Assembly (NCBI GenBank): GCA_030142905.1
Contig: JASJOG010000092.1
Coordinates: 310,001-374,000 of the forward strand
Source of the DNA: Heliopora coerulea
Taxonomy: Eukaryota > Cnidaria > Anthozoa > Scleralcyonacea > Helioporidae
Direction of reading: 5' to 3'
Length of the DNA: 64,000 nucleotides
Shown piece by piece: positions 1 to 11,600 of the stretch. The notes under the pieces were generated by a model, which saw only the letters and a program-made list of their open reading frames with translations, was not told where the DNA came from and ran no database searches. Within the stretch, counting starts at the first letter, position 1. The number at the start of each line of letters is the position of its first letter. Both the position numbers and the translations under genes were made by a program.

Positions 1-2809
1 TTCTAAGAGGTGTTACACTTGGAGGAAAATTATTCTTATTTTCTCAGATTTTTAAGTGATTTCTGTCATCCAGTTTTTGAACTCAAAGTAACAGTAATCT
101 TGTTACTTGCCGAGCTGCATATCCACAGGACATGCCGGATATATAAACCAATCAGATCTTTTTATCAGATAATAATGACTTCAGATAAAATCAAAGGTAT
201 AAAGACCAGACTACGAGAACCAGCTTGAATCATTTAAGCGAAGGCACGCATCGGAAGCAAGACGAAAGACTTCAAGGTGAGTAGAATGGCTGCTTAGTTT
301 GTTTCACTGAAGAAAGATTTGCGTGATGAGTATTTTCTTTCATCGTCTTAACAATGCAACAGCGGTGGCCAAGTAGAATGCGCAAATCTTGGTTTGAAAC
401 TGCGCCATTATAACACACCAGGCAAATACACCCACATTCGTAGTATGCGTCACGCATTCCGAAATCCATCACTGAGGTTCTTGTCTCGAAAATAACTTTC
501 GTTGTGCCGGAACAATGACAGATTTTGGTCCGAGCCCCAAATGGCAGTGCGCCCCGCTTTTCCCATCGGAACGGGGGCAAACGTCACTCAAGGACCAATC
601 GTTTTTATCGTGTTCGGTTTTATAACCGATTGTTTCTGTCACAGCAATACAAAACGTCGCTCACGTTAATCAAGAAGCTAAAGATTTTGGGTTCCTTGGT
701 CGTGCTTTATGAGCAGCGGTGTTTACCACTGATTTTCGAACGCTTTTTAGACAGGAAAGCCTCAAACACCAAGTTGAAGGACAACAGATTGAGGTGAGGC
801 GACGATATTCAAAAATTGCGACTACATTTTGCATTAAGGAACGATAATGTTCAATATCATCTCAATCATGGACAGAGGGAAACTCGTAATAATGAAGGGA
901 GTTTCGACGAGTGGTAATGATTTGGTGGTTATAAAATAGATAAACTGCGAACATGTTTTAGAGTAAGTTTGCTTAAGACAAATGCCGTCCAAACACCCAT
1001 CTCCATTACGACCTAAAAACGTTGGTAATTGGTGCACTTGGCTCATTCCTGTTTATATCCGAGAAAAATGTGCACAAAATCGTTAAATTCCAATACAAAA
1101 ATAACAAGAAGAGCTGGACGTGAAGCGCGTGTGAATTGTAGTGACGTCGATAGGGCTAGAAATGGCTAACAAAGTGTCGTACGATTGAAGAACATAGATA
1201 CCAAACTCGGTAAACAGTTTGTTTGTTTATCATCAGGATTTCCGTTCAATCGTCATCATTCCTCTTGCCTCAAAAGAACTAACAGTGATACTTGAGAGCA
1301 CGTGAAAGCCGGACGCGTTTGGGGTTTTTATTCCAAACTTAGCATCTGTCTAATATAAACAAACAAACGAAAACAAAAATTTTGAATGGAAAAATCTGTT
1401 CTTTTTGTCAATTGCCAAACGACATCAATCATCGCTTGTCCATGCCTAATCAAAATATTTTTTTTCTCTGCACACCAAGTACCAAAGGTTGGTTTGAATC
1501 CCAGTCACTGCACTTGGTTTTGATTGGTAGAATGAACGGGGAAAAAAGTTGTTTTCGATAGACAACGGCGAGGGTTGTCAGATGATTCCATATTTCCACA
1601 GCATGTACCTAGTAAATTTTGCCAGGCATTCAATCCAGTTCTCGATCCGGACGGGCGAAGCAGACGTGATCAAAAGAGTATCCTTACGACTGAAGCAAAT
1701 TTAAGAGAAAGGGAAAACACAGAAGTACAAGTGTTCACACACGTGTGGTAAGCACAAGAACAAAAGAACTTACTCACGCTTACACGAATGCAAGAGAATA
1801 TGTCGCGAGACCTTGCTTCGCCCGGCGAGAAACTTAGCAAAAAATCCGAGAACAATGAAAAGGCCTATTTCTCTTTTTTACGATTTTCTGCAGTACACCC
1901 TTATTTTGTGGTGGATTTTTGAAAGTGTTTGTTCTGTATATGGTCCAAATTGATCCCTTGAGTATCATATTAGGTTTCTGCAAGGATCTTAATCCAGTTG
2001 AAAATGTACAATAGTTGCTTGAGAGCTTGTGAAAGGTGTCTTACTCTAAGAATTATGGTTTAACATCAGAAAATATTTTTGTGCATGGGCCAGAATTTAA
2101 AACGTGAAAGCGCTATCTATATATAAAGTGCTTTGTAAGAGAAGTTTTATCTCGTTAAGTATGTAAGCCATGGGGAATATACTTGACTACTTATGTGGGC
2201 TTGTGAAATGGATTTACTGTGATGAAATGCTTCCGCTTTAAACGTCGATGTTTCATCGCCATTTTGAAGCGTTTAACAAATTTGTGTTTCACTCTTTCGT
2301 TACATTCACTGCCTGCGGTGAAACTGCAATATTAGAACTCAGATAAGTCATAGACTCTAATTAACGCGTGGGTAAGCTAGCAGAAGCAAAGCTTAAAATG
2401 CGGCTGCGGAAATAGAAACGCATATCTCGATAAAATTGTCATCACGGCTTATCTTCTCTCCGCAAAATTTCAAGCACTTGGACATCATAACTACCATAGC
2501 GCACATAAAATTCAAATATTTGCTAAATTCGATAGTTTGGAAAAGAGTACTATTAAGAAAGATAAATTGTGGTTGGTGGTAGAAGTAGTGGTCGCGACGG
2601 AACTTTCGACTGCCAGAGCAGTTTTGACAACTCCCAAAGTTGAAACAATTCCCTTTAAGATTTAAAAAAACACAGACGACAATGTTGACGTCGTTCAGCC
2701 TTATTCTAAATTATAGAAGCAACTCAGAGGGCCAGAAAGTTCTTCTATTGACCGATAGCTTTAGAAAACTTCATTTTGTTAAGTGAAGTGTCACAGTATA
2801 TCTTCCGAG
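1..2809. other. Gene-free stretch
   Basis: No exon with domain or splice support and no clear repeat seen. Confidence 0.5.
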
Positions 2810-2823
2810 ATAAGAGAGGTTCA

Positions 2824-2970
2824 GTTTTTGTTTGAGAAACGTGAGAGCTTGGATATATCTTTAGAGATGAATGATCGTCAAGCCCTGTACTCAGAAAACG
2901 ACTCTGAGCCCCAGACGGGGATCGAACCCGCAACCTTCTGAGTACAGGGCTTGACGATCATTCATCTCTA
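2824..2970 (-). mobile_element. Foldback tRNA-derived SINE with 14-bp target duplication
   Basis: Flanked by the direct repeat ATAAGAGAGGTTCA at 2810-2823 and 2971-2984. On the minus strand it has a B box (GGTTCGATCCC) and the tail TTTCTGAG...GGGCTTGACGATCATTCATCTCTA, but the A-box half is replaced by a reverse complement of that tail, making a hairpin. Confidence 0.8.
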
Positions 2971-2984
2971 ATAAGAGAGGTTCA

Positions 2985-4860
2985 TGCAAATCTAGAAATA
3001 TGACGGTGTTCAATGATAAACTTGAGTTTTATCGTTCAAAGAAAGTACCGAAACTCCACGTCGGCCTAGCTATGTCGATAGTTTCATTTTTCCAATACAC
3101 AGCTAAATTTTTTTACCATAGATAGTAAAGAGAAGTCGCCGTCGCTCTAAACACGACGTCAAAGAGTCTGAGAGCATTTTCACGTTCTTAAGACGACGTC
3201 AGCTGGTAGAACGTCCAAATATGTTGCCAAAGTTTAAAGCCCCGTTGTGGTTCACACGAAACAATTGTTACTGACGATTGTTCGTTTTGACGTATACGAT
3301 TGACTCGCTGGAGTGGTCAGGACGTACTGCTACTTTAGCGAGCGAATCATAAGCAGGAATTATGTCCTTCGCACAACATTGCATGCGCCAGGATGAGCAA
3401 CCCTATACGACAATCATGTCGTGTCCTAATTCGGCCCTAATTTCTATTGACTCACAGATTTGACGTACATTTCAGAAATCTGTGAGGTGATTACATCTGT
3501 TTCGCTGTCAGGTTAGATCTTACCATAGCAGTGAGATGCACTCAAGTTGAAAAAGAAAAGCAGAGTTGGTGTGCTTTGACCGCAAGAAAGCACAGCCTTA
3601 TATAAAAAAAATTTCGTGACAGGATTCCTCTTGGAACAATTTAGTAGTTCAAATGAGCTCAAACAAGTACATTCACACTTCATTACGAGCACGATGATAC
3701 GTGGTTTCGTGTCTTGACAAAATTCAAGTTTGTTATCTGAGATTGTTACCAATTCTAATTCTCTCAAGACCTCGGACAGTTCTTTGTTCAGTTGCTAAAG
3801 CAACGCTACCGATTTTCAAATAAACTGCCAGATGGGACCTAAGGATGAGAAATATTTCCAACCAGTTATGGACCGAAAGCATATAATTCCGAATATTACA
3901 AATACTATCGCAAACCTAAAAATGTGGGCAATTATCCCGATTGGATATTTCCGGCAGATGTTGGCGAGCTGTCTGAAAATGGTTTCCATGTCCTGGTGTT
4001 TCAGAGCGTGGGGGACAGAGCTGAGTAAGCTTCATGAATGTTCTGCCGTCAGTAAAGTTCAAACACAATTTAACCTTAAACAGTTTTCGGTAACCGTTAA
4101 TTAACGAACGTCGTGGTGTAGTTTTGTTTAATTGTCCTATATTAAAATTATATTGCGCTAACACTCGAGAACGTAAATCAAAGCCGCGAATTTTATTTTA
4201 GCTAGTGTTACGATGATCCAATTGGTGTCGGAAGACTGCGGTTGTCACATCTTAATCTTTCGCACTTGCTTAATTATAAATCCAAAATTATCCGCCTTAA
4301 CGTTAAGCTCATATCTCAGGGTCGTGCGTTCTATTCCAACTGAGATCTAAAACTTATGTTTTCCAAAATATATCTGCTACATGAAGAGGTTTCTGCCCTA
4401 ATCTTTGACACATGATTAGACTTCCTCGAGCGTTGAAAATGTTTTGAACCGATTACTTTTGTTAAGTTACTGTTTAGAAAACGCCCACACACGTGCAAAC
4501 GACCACATCCAGAGACCACAGATAGTGGGGAAGAAAAGAGTTCTGTTGGAAATAAGAGTTGAACTTCATGTTTCATATACACATACCTGTACATGTAAAT
4601 ATGTACCATGGGTGGTCAAACGCACTGAACAGAGTTCCTCATATGGCAATTTTCAGAAGGTCAAGAACCATGAGACACGTCCAGCTTTTACACATACTTG
4701 TCATTTGTTAAAACATTTGTTGCCAAGGTCCTTTAAAAATGTAACACGCACGAGTTCAAACGTTGCAAAGTGTTCTGGCCATCAAATGAATCTTTTTTGT
4801 AAGCTGCACTTTTCTTATAAATTCGTGTGAACATTTACAAGCGCATTAATTTATAATTGC
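2985..4860. other. Gene-free stretch
   Basis: Only short chance frames. CACGTTCTTAAGACGACGTCAGCT near 3180 recurs in near-identical form near 43706, so part is dispersed repeat. Confidence 0.45.
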
Positions 4861-4979
4861 ATACTCCTGCATATATATGCACATATACACTTGCACGTAC
4901 ACATACATATAATATATGTATACATAATTTCATATACATATACTTATACATATAAATATACAAATGCATATACATCAAC

Positions 4980-5005
4980 GTATATATATATATATATATA
5001 TATAG
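4980..5005. repeat. AT microsatellite (one of several at 5 kb)
   Basis: Pure TA run; others nearby at 5207-5229, 5287-5312 and 5448-5488. Confidence 0.95.
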
Positions 5006-5068
5006 ATGTAGATGTAGCTGTATGGTCTCTGAAGAGAAGAGTGCTCAATACAAAGGTGTAGAGCTTTG

Positions 5069-5210
5069 ATAGTCTATTAAGTTATAGCTTTGAGCAACTG
5101 TCGTTACACCGTGTTTCACGCTTACGCGATCATCAGAGTCGTCTGATGATCGCGTAAGCGTGAAACACGGTGTAACGACAGTTGCTCAAAGCTATAACTT
5201 AATAGACTAT
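5069..5210. repeat. Perfect palindrome, 69-nt arms, 4-nt loop
   Basis: Arms 5069-5137 and 5142-5210 are exact reverse complements around the loop GTCG. It abuts an AT microsatellite on the right. Perfect identity over 69 nt implies recent origin or ongoing correction. Confidence 0.95.
5138..5179 (+). ncRNA. Hammerhead-ribozyme-like motif, core intact
   Basis: Read in order: stem I 5' strand GTCGT; core CTGATGA (5143-5149); stem II CGC/GCG with GTAA loop, closed by a U-U pair; GAAA (5162-5165); stem III ACA/TGT with three-base loop; cleavage triplet GTA ending 5174; stem I 3' strand ACGAC, fully complementary. All invariant core bases are present. The very short stem III is the hallmark reported for hammerheads of Penelope-like elements and retrozymes. 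The U-U at the base of stem II would lower activity. It occupies the loop and right arm of a perfect palindrome, which would compete with folding. Confidence 0.5.
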
Positions 5211-5333
5211 ATATATATATATATATATACACATACATACATATATATATAGTACAGTGAAACGTACGTCTGCAAATTGAACATATATATATGTATATAT
5301 ATATATATATATCAACCTAACCACCCGAGTAGT

Positions 5334-5376
5334 CTCATACCTGAAGAGCCTGTAGAAGCGAAAACGTTTGTGAGTG
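5334..5376 (+). ncRNA. Second hammerhead-like motif
   Basis: Core CTGAAGA at 5341-5347 and GAAA at 5360-5363, with a weak GC/GC stem II between. Stem III is AAC/GTT without a loop (would need dimerisation, as proposed for Penelope-type hammerheads), followed by H17 = T and a stem I 3' strand GTGAGTG that pairs with CTCATAC in five of seven positions, one of them a wobble. Less convincing than the motif 200 bp upstream. Confidence 0.35.
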
Positions 5377-5445
5377 AAATAAAACGTTATTTATTTGAAA
5401 CGAACAAGTGGTTATTCTACATTGATCTTTTTGTCACACCATTTT

Positions 5446-5491
<46 letters not shown>

Positions 5492-5677
5492 CATTAGAAA
5501 TTCATGAGAAAAATCATGACCGTGTCGTGTCTTTATATGTGATAAAGACACACGTGCCTTTACAGGTGGAAAAGAGATTAATTTTTTTGGCTTAGAAAAC
5601 ATAAATTTCCAAACTTTCTTCACAAATCAGTGTATTAAAAGGTGAATTTTATAAGAGATTTGAAAAATTCGCATTAC

Positions 5678-5738
5678 GTGCTTTATCGGGTCTAAAACAC
5701 TTGGCTATCGCCTCGTGTTTTTAATCCCGATAAAGCAC
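5678..5738. mobile_element. Short hairpin element, GTGCTTTATCGGG family, copy 1
   Basis: Inverted arms beginning GTGCTTTATCGGG with a 12-14 nt centre. A near-identical copy is at 45401-45461. Confidence 0.65.
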
Positions 5739-5813
5739 TATTACCCTGTTTTGAACCATTATATATATATTAATATATTTATATTATATATAGCATTAAA
5801 CAATTTTAACTTT

Positions 5814-5849
5814 TTAACCGAAGAAGACCAAAAGGTAGAGACGTTTTAA
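5814..5849 (+). ncRNA. Hammerhead-like fossil
   Basis: Same geometry with two core changes: CCGAAGA for CTGAAGA and GAGA for GAAA. Stem II ACC/GGT with AAAA loop, stem III reduced to AC/GT, and stem I TTAA/TTAA (four pairs). The changes should make it inactive. Confidence 0.3.
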
Positions 5850-6338
5850 CTTTTTATTAAAGGACCAGTTCGAAGTTGCCTTTATTTTATCTTATTAATT
5901 CGACTTCATATATATATATATATATATTAACACAGATATATCTACGGAAATACAAATAATTCGCGCCTACATACATCGATCCATTGAAAATTTCTTTTGA
6001 ATTTTCCTCCTGAATCAATAATAAGCTTTAGAAAAATGCATTTACGTATACTGACATACCTACGTAAACAAATACATGCCATACGTGTGTACATACGTAC
6101 ATAAATATGCACATACTTATACACGTAAAGTTTCATTCTTGTGTACTCTTATAATGACAGATTTGACGTCATTTGAAGACGAAATTGGAGAAGAGGCGTG
6201 AAACAAGGAACGAGAAACGAGCCCCTTAGCCACACAAACGCTTGTTTTTATTTCAATGACGTCAAACATACAATTATATGAGTACGTATATATAGGAATG
6301 GTATGTTTCATTAGTTTTATAAAATAAGCGGGGTATTT

Positions 6339-6833
6339 TTAAGACGTTCCTGGCTTGTTCGCAACCACACGAAGAAGTGCATTCATGGTCACTAAATGGC
6401 TTCTTTCCGGCAAGAACTCCGGAACTACGTCATGCACAATCTTCATATCAATCAAATCCAAGATTACCAATCCCCCCGTGACACTATGGGGCATTTGATA
6501 GGACATCACTGGGTGGAACACTTGAAACAGAACTTTTGCCAGTCCTTGGGGCATTAGATCATTATGTAGTCCGAACCGTGGTTCATTTGGCTTGTATCCA
6601 GAGCTACGCAGGAAGGGACAATTTAGCCGCTGTTCCACCCTGGGAGAGAAACTCACTATATGTTCTTGGCCCCTCCATGACGCGTTTCCGTCAAATTTTG
6701 ATCCCAGCTGAGGGGAAATTCCAAATTTTTCGAAAAATTTGTCGAATGCCCGGTGTGGATAGACATGCTTGTGTTTGACAAATGCATAAGCCCTGACATC
6801 CTGATCTATGTCAATATGAATGAATGCGTGCAT
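6339..6833 (-). CDS. Orphan ORF, 164 codons, unknown
   Basis: The second longest frame in the window after the GPCR and 3' GPCR exons that is not low complexity. It lies in a patch visibly richer in G+C than its surroundings and its composition is protein-like (HRAFDKFFEKFGISPQLGS near the start, frequent aromatic and charged residues). No domain, signal peptide or membrane segment is recognised. A possible acceptor (CATAGATCAG) sits near the N-terminal end, so it could be an exon rather than a complete gene, or a fossil of a mobile element. A shorter plus-strand frame overlaps it. Confidence 0.25.
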   Translation of the reverse strand: MHAFIHIDIDQDVRAYAFVKHKHVYPHRAFDKFFEKFGISPQLGSKFDGNASWRGQEHIVSFSPRVEQRLNCPFLRSSGYKPNEPRFGLHNDLMPQGLAKVLFQVFHPVMSYQMPHSVTGGLVILDLIDMKIVHDVVPEFLPERSHLVTMNALLRVVANKPGTS

Positions 6834-7168
6834 GAATGAGTGATTAAAAGAATGGATGAATGAAATGAATGAACGAACGGACTGACGGACGGATGAATAA
6901 ATGAAAGGACAAACGAACGAGCTTTACTTCAGCAGGGTAACTCCATTCGTAATACTACAAAAATTTTCTGTGTTTACACACCAATCTAATAGGAAAACGA
7001 TTCCATTACTGTTTCGAGTTCTTAAAATCTTTCTCAAACGATTTTATGACTCCATGGCAACATGTAAAAGTGCTTTCTATTTCCTCCATTAGATGAAAAA
7101 AAGCAAGAACCACTTGAAAGTACTGCTCGTAAATTAAGGTCACCAAAATGTGAATTCTCTTCACTAAC

Positions 7169-7338
7169 GATGGATGACTCTAAACTTATCTAAGTTTCCA
7201 TCGTGTTTTATGAAATATTATTTTGAAACTCGATTGAAAGTTGAGTTACTAGCGATGGATGACTCCAAACTTATCTAAGTTTCCATCCTGTTTTATGAAA
7301 TATTATTTTGAAACTCGATTGAAAGTTGAATGACTGTA
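7169..7338 (+). repeat. 85-bp tandem duplication
   Basis: GATGGATGACTC... is repeated with an 85-bp period; the two copies differ at only a few positions. Confidence 0.85.
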
Positions 7339-7339
7339 A

Positions 7340-8581
7340 CTCGAGTAAATTATCCTCGATTCTTTTGAGGAAACAGTCTTAAAAAAAACGGTGCAAAGCG
7401 CAAGCGTAAAATCTCAAGCCACTTCCTGCGTCGTATTGAACAGTATGGAGAATTTACGCTTACACGACTATAAGCAGGACTACCATTTCTATTATTTCAA
7501 CAAGATATTTTTTGATATAAAGAGTCGTTATATCATGTATGAACCTGACCGCGCATCCTCTATCTTTAAAGATATTTTTTCCTTTCCTACCATGTAGTGA
7601 TAGCAACACTCTTCGAAGTCCGGAAAAAAAACTCGATCCTCCAACATGGCAATCACTCCCCAGGTTTTCTGAATTGTTAATTATAAAAACATATCTGAAC
7701 ACATACATACAATGATACATTCACGTAACGTAAATACTCATACAAATTTACACATATTTACTTCCAAAACTTATTAATAATTCATGATAAAAACAAACTT
7801 AAAGGAACATCATAACTGTGTCCTATCTATATGTTAAATATAAGGAAAGAATATTAAGCATGTACACTTTGTAAATTGTGTGTTTCAAACTTTAGAGGTG
7901 GAAGGATTGCTGTTATATACATATGTATGTAAAATTTGATCACAAAACCTTCTTCTATCAAAAGTTATCGTTTAAATAGCTCAATCAGGAAAACTTTTTA
8001 AAAATATATTTATTCCATGAGTTGTCTAATTGTTTTATTTATAACTGTAGTCAATTTGTTATAAAAGCGAAACGTTTTTAGTATGAATTTGGCGACGTTG
8101 ATTGGTTTATTTGTAATATAAGGAGTATTTTCACTGGCTTCTTGCATTCCATTTTCTACCAGCGGATAGTAATTTGTAGAACAGCCCATGAAATTCACGG
8201 ATTGGATATAAAGTGCAATGTATGCGAAATATTTACAAACGTATAACGTAAGACAGTGTACGTCTATGTGTGTCTATATTATCGCTGTCAAGCATGTCAG
8301 AACATCGTTATGAAATAAATCTATGAATTATGTCGATCCAAGATGAGAGCAATGGTACCTCATCGAGAAATTTATGGTAGTTTAAGTATTTGCAACAAAC
8401 AAAATTGCAACAACACTTCCGTTCTATTGTGCACCTTGGTTATCACGTGATGTGCACTCTCAACATATCACGCTAACCTCTCTGAGATTCGCCTGCCTTC
8501 CAAACCATGTCTCTCTATTAACTATGGTCAACCTCTTTCGGAATAACCTAGGAGATATTTTTTTTCCTATTTCTATTTTAG
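7340..8581. other. Upstream region of the inhibitor gene
   Basis: AT-rich. The strong acceptor at 8581 requires a 5' untranslated exon somewhere here or further up; its donor was not identified. A repeat shared with 25440-25510 (CAAAAGTTATC...TAGCTC) lies near 7960. Confidence 0.4.
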
Positions 8582-8698
8582 AAATGGCACCAAATTCTCT
8601 ATGCATAACCTTTATAACTGTTCTATCAGTTTTTACATTAACCGAATCATGTAAACCTTGCCACGATGTCGTTTGCGAAGATACGTCTTACTGTCGAG
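8582..8698 (+). CDS. Exon with start codon and signal peptide of the multidomain inhibitor
   Basis: A long pyrimidine tract ending in TTTTAG (to 8581) lies immediately before the exon, so the ATG at 8584 sits two bases into an exon and a 5' untranslated exon should exist upstream. This fixes the start better than the two in-frame ATGs further up. The first 22 residues are a hydrophobic signal peptide ending TLTES; the mature chain begins at Cys23 with the first five cysteines of an IGFBP domain (Cys23, 26, 31, 37). The exon ends at the donor GTAAGT at 8699 after one base of a codon (phase 1). Confidence 0.85.
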
Positions 8699-11600
8699 GT
8701 AAGTAAATATAGAAAAATATATTCCTTTACTTCATGTTTTACTTAAAATTTATGTAATGTTTAATTTGTAATTTGGGAATGTTCGTATGGTTGTGAATTT
8801 GGAACGTAATTTCAAACGCTGAGAAATACTATATCATATTATATGGATTATTATATTATATTTGTTGCTGAGAAATACTATATTATATTATATGGATATC
8901 TAATGGGTTTTTTTGTTGGACAAAGTTGTTATTTAACTATTTTCGGTCCGTATGCTACCGTACAATTTGACTCTGGCTAACAACAGGCGACTTTACTCGT
9001 CAAGGGGACACGTCTTGGAGCGGAAAACATTAACTCTTAGGAGTCCAGAAACTTTCCTTTGGCAGGTAAAATGTCTATGTTCAGCCAGACTAAGTAATAA
9101 AAGACTCATGCCGTCGATGTGGACATAAAGGAGTAAGTTCAGAGAAGTTCCAAGGCGCCTTGCTGATGTTAAGTCTTTCCTGGCGGTATATAAAGACTTC
9201 TATTATTTTAGTCTGGCTAGCGCCAGACGATTTTACTCGTCAAGGGGAGAGCTCCCGCCTTGAAAGAGTTAAAGGTTCTCCGCCAAAGTGCATTAAAATT
9301 ATAAAATAGAATTTGAACCAAATTTACCACCGATGTTCGACGGAATAAGCTAGGTGACTGGAACGGTTAAGCTGATTGTGCGAGCGACATCTACAGCCGA
9401 ATCAAAGCCCAGAAGATCTGAGGAAAACGTAAAAGTTGTGTGATAACATGGCCGACATAATGTGCGCAGACTAGTTCGGATTTGCGTGCAGACATTTTTA
9501 GACGTGCGCGTAGGGTTCTGATGATTTGCGCGCTGTTTTCCTCGTTTTACACAACGCTATTAAGGATCATCTTACACCCTGTTTACCCAACTTAAGTTGT
9601 TCTTCGCCATATTGTGTGTTTAATAGTCATAAAGCGTTAAGACCGCCTTGTGCCGATCATTTGGTCAAGCAACGTTATCTGTTAGCTACGGCTATGTGTA
9701 CGGCCAGGGTCAGTTTTAGTTTGAACTGGTTCAGGTCAACATGTTTTTAAACATCATTAAAACTTTGGTGAGAACGCGGTATTGTATGCAAAAGCGGTAA
9801 TCACAAAACAACTTCCATTTCTTACTTATTTCTCGAAGTATTTTTCAAACTACCCAAGCTACAGGCTCAGCCACCCTCAGGTTAAAACAGGCCTCGGCAA
9901 AGTTTCTTACGTTAATGTCCACGGAATACAATGCTACAATAATGAGGTTCTATTTAATTTTATCTTCATGAATACCAATTTGACAGCATACCGTAAATAC
10001 CAGTCAATCCTGCTATCATCGTACAATTGGAGAGAAAACATCGCGACCTACGATACATTTCCCAGCGTGTCCGCCCGTGTCGGACGCAGCTTCGGTGCCA
10101 TGTAATCAATGAATAGTCGAGACCGTTCAACGTAAGGACCTAGCCGAATCGGGATTTTACTGGAGGGATCTGGGGGCATGCTCCCCAAGAACATTTTTCC
10201 TGAGAAAAAAAAATGTCTTGAAACACCATTTCTATCAATCTCAGATTATAATTTCTGTTAAAAATGCTCAGTAAATTGATCGTCATTTTGCGCTTTATTT
10301 TTATAAAAGTTGCTACTGTAATGAAAGACAAAGTATCGTACGTAACTCCTCAGACTGAGATATATTCATCCAGACGAAGTTCGAGTAATCTGATGTTACT
10401 GACTTATTAAAAGGCAACCAGTCTAATTTATGTCCTGTCAATTTTCTGCACATGTTTACCACTGGTGTAGTTTTTTACTGGGATATCTGTCCTATTAGAA
10501 TTTGACGAAAATATCTACTTAGGCTTGTTGTTCCTTGAAGCAGATGTCAAGATCAGAGTTCTTCCTATCCCGACGGTATGTCGGTTGGGAATTCAGTATT
10601 TTCAAGCAAAATCAGAATGGTTGGACAGTCTGGAATACTCCAACATAATTTAACATCCTTCAAAAATTCACCAACAAATTCAAACGATTAATAAAAGCTT
10701 GCAAGCAACTCCAACTGAATCTACTTGAGTTATGGCAAAGAAATTGTTTGTTCACTCCGCGGTCTGGCGTCAAACATTCCAGTCGTGGCGGGTGTGAAGT
10801 CCTGTTGTTTAACCTGGCTTGAAAAGGAGATTGATCCTCGTGAGAGGCAGCCACTTTAGCAACATTGTAGTCAGATTGTTCGCCTGGCTCTCAGCATGAT
10901 TGACCCAACCCAATCGTTTGCCCCAGCAGGTGAAAAGAAACTACTAAGATAACATCTTTCTTGTTGATCTTAAGAGATGCTTCATTAAACCTCAAATATG
11001 GGATTCATCTAAAACTATAACAACACCTAATAAATTTAGTGTTTAGATCGTCTTAACGCTTGAGCAAGATTATCTCAATATCAGAACGGTCTAAGGTTGG
11101 CGTCGGTTCGCATGGTTTGGTTGCCGCATAATGACTGTATCCTATTTTTCGGTAAAGTTCGGTCATTCATATTTCCCCTTAATTGGCACATTTTTATCAC
11201 CGGGAATAACCTCAGTTACTTCCAATCTTTAATGATCCCTTCCCTAGTCGCAGCTCGCTTTTAGCTTTTTTTGAGAGTGTTGTTGTTTTACGGGATTAGA
11301 CTGACTTCAGTGATCTTTTGGAAACCGTTTCTTGTCAACTAAATCGCCCGTCTATCATCACTGCTCGTTGTTGCAACTAAGAAAAGCTCTCCATTGGGAA
11401 ATTTCAACACAACAATAACCGCGGGGAAAACATATACACATGTCATGAACAGGGGCACGCATCGAACTGTGACAAAAATAACTGCCATAATTTATTACGC
11501 ATGGATCTGTCGATCGCAGGAATGAAATGAAAAACATTCGTTAAGATGAACAATTCATATTAAAGTTTCACAAGCTTCATTCGGGTACGTCGAATGACTT

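Noticed and set aside
5277..5623. Tyr-Ile repeat frames
   Set aside because: Translations of AT microsatellites.
8207..8212. TATA box (TATAAA) for the inhibitor gene
   Set aside because: The start exon is preceded by a splice acceptor, so the promoter lies at an unknown upstream exon and this match is unsupported.
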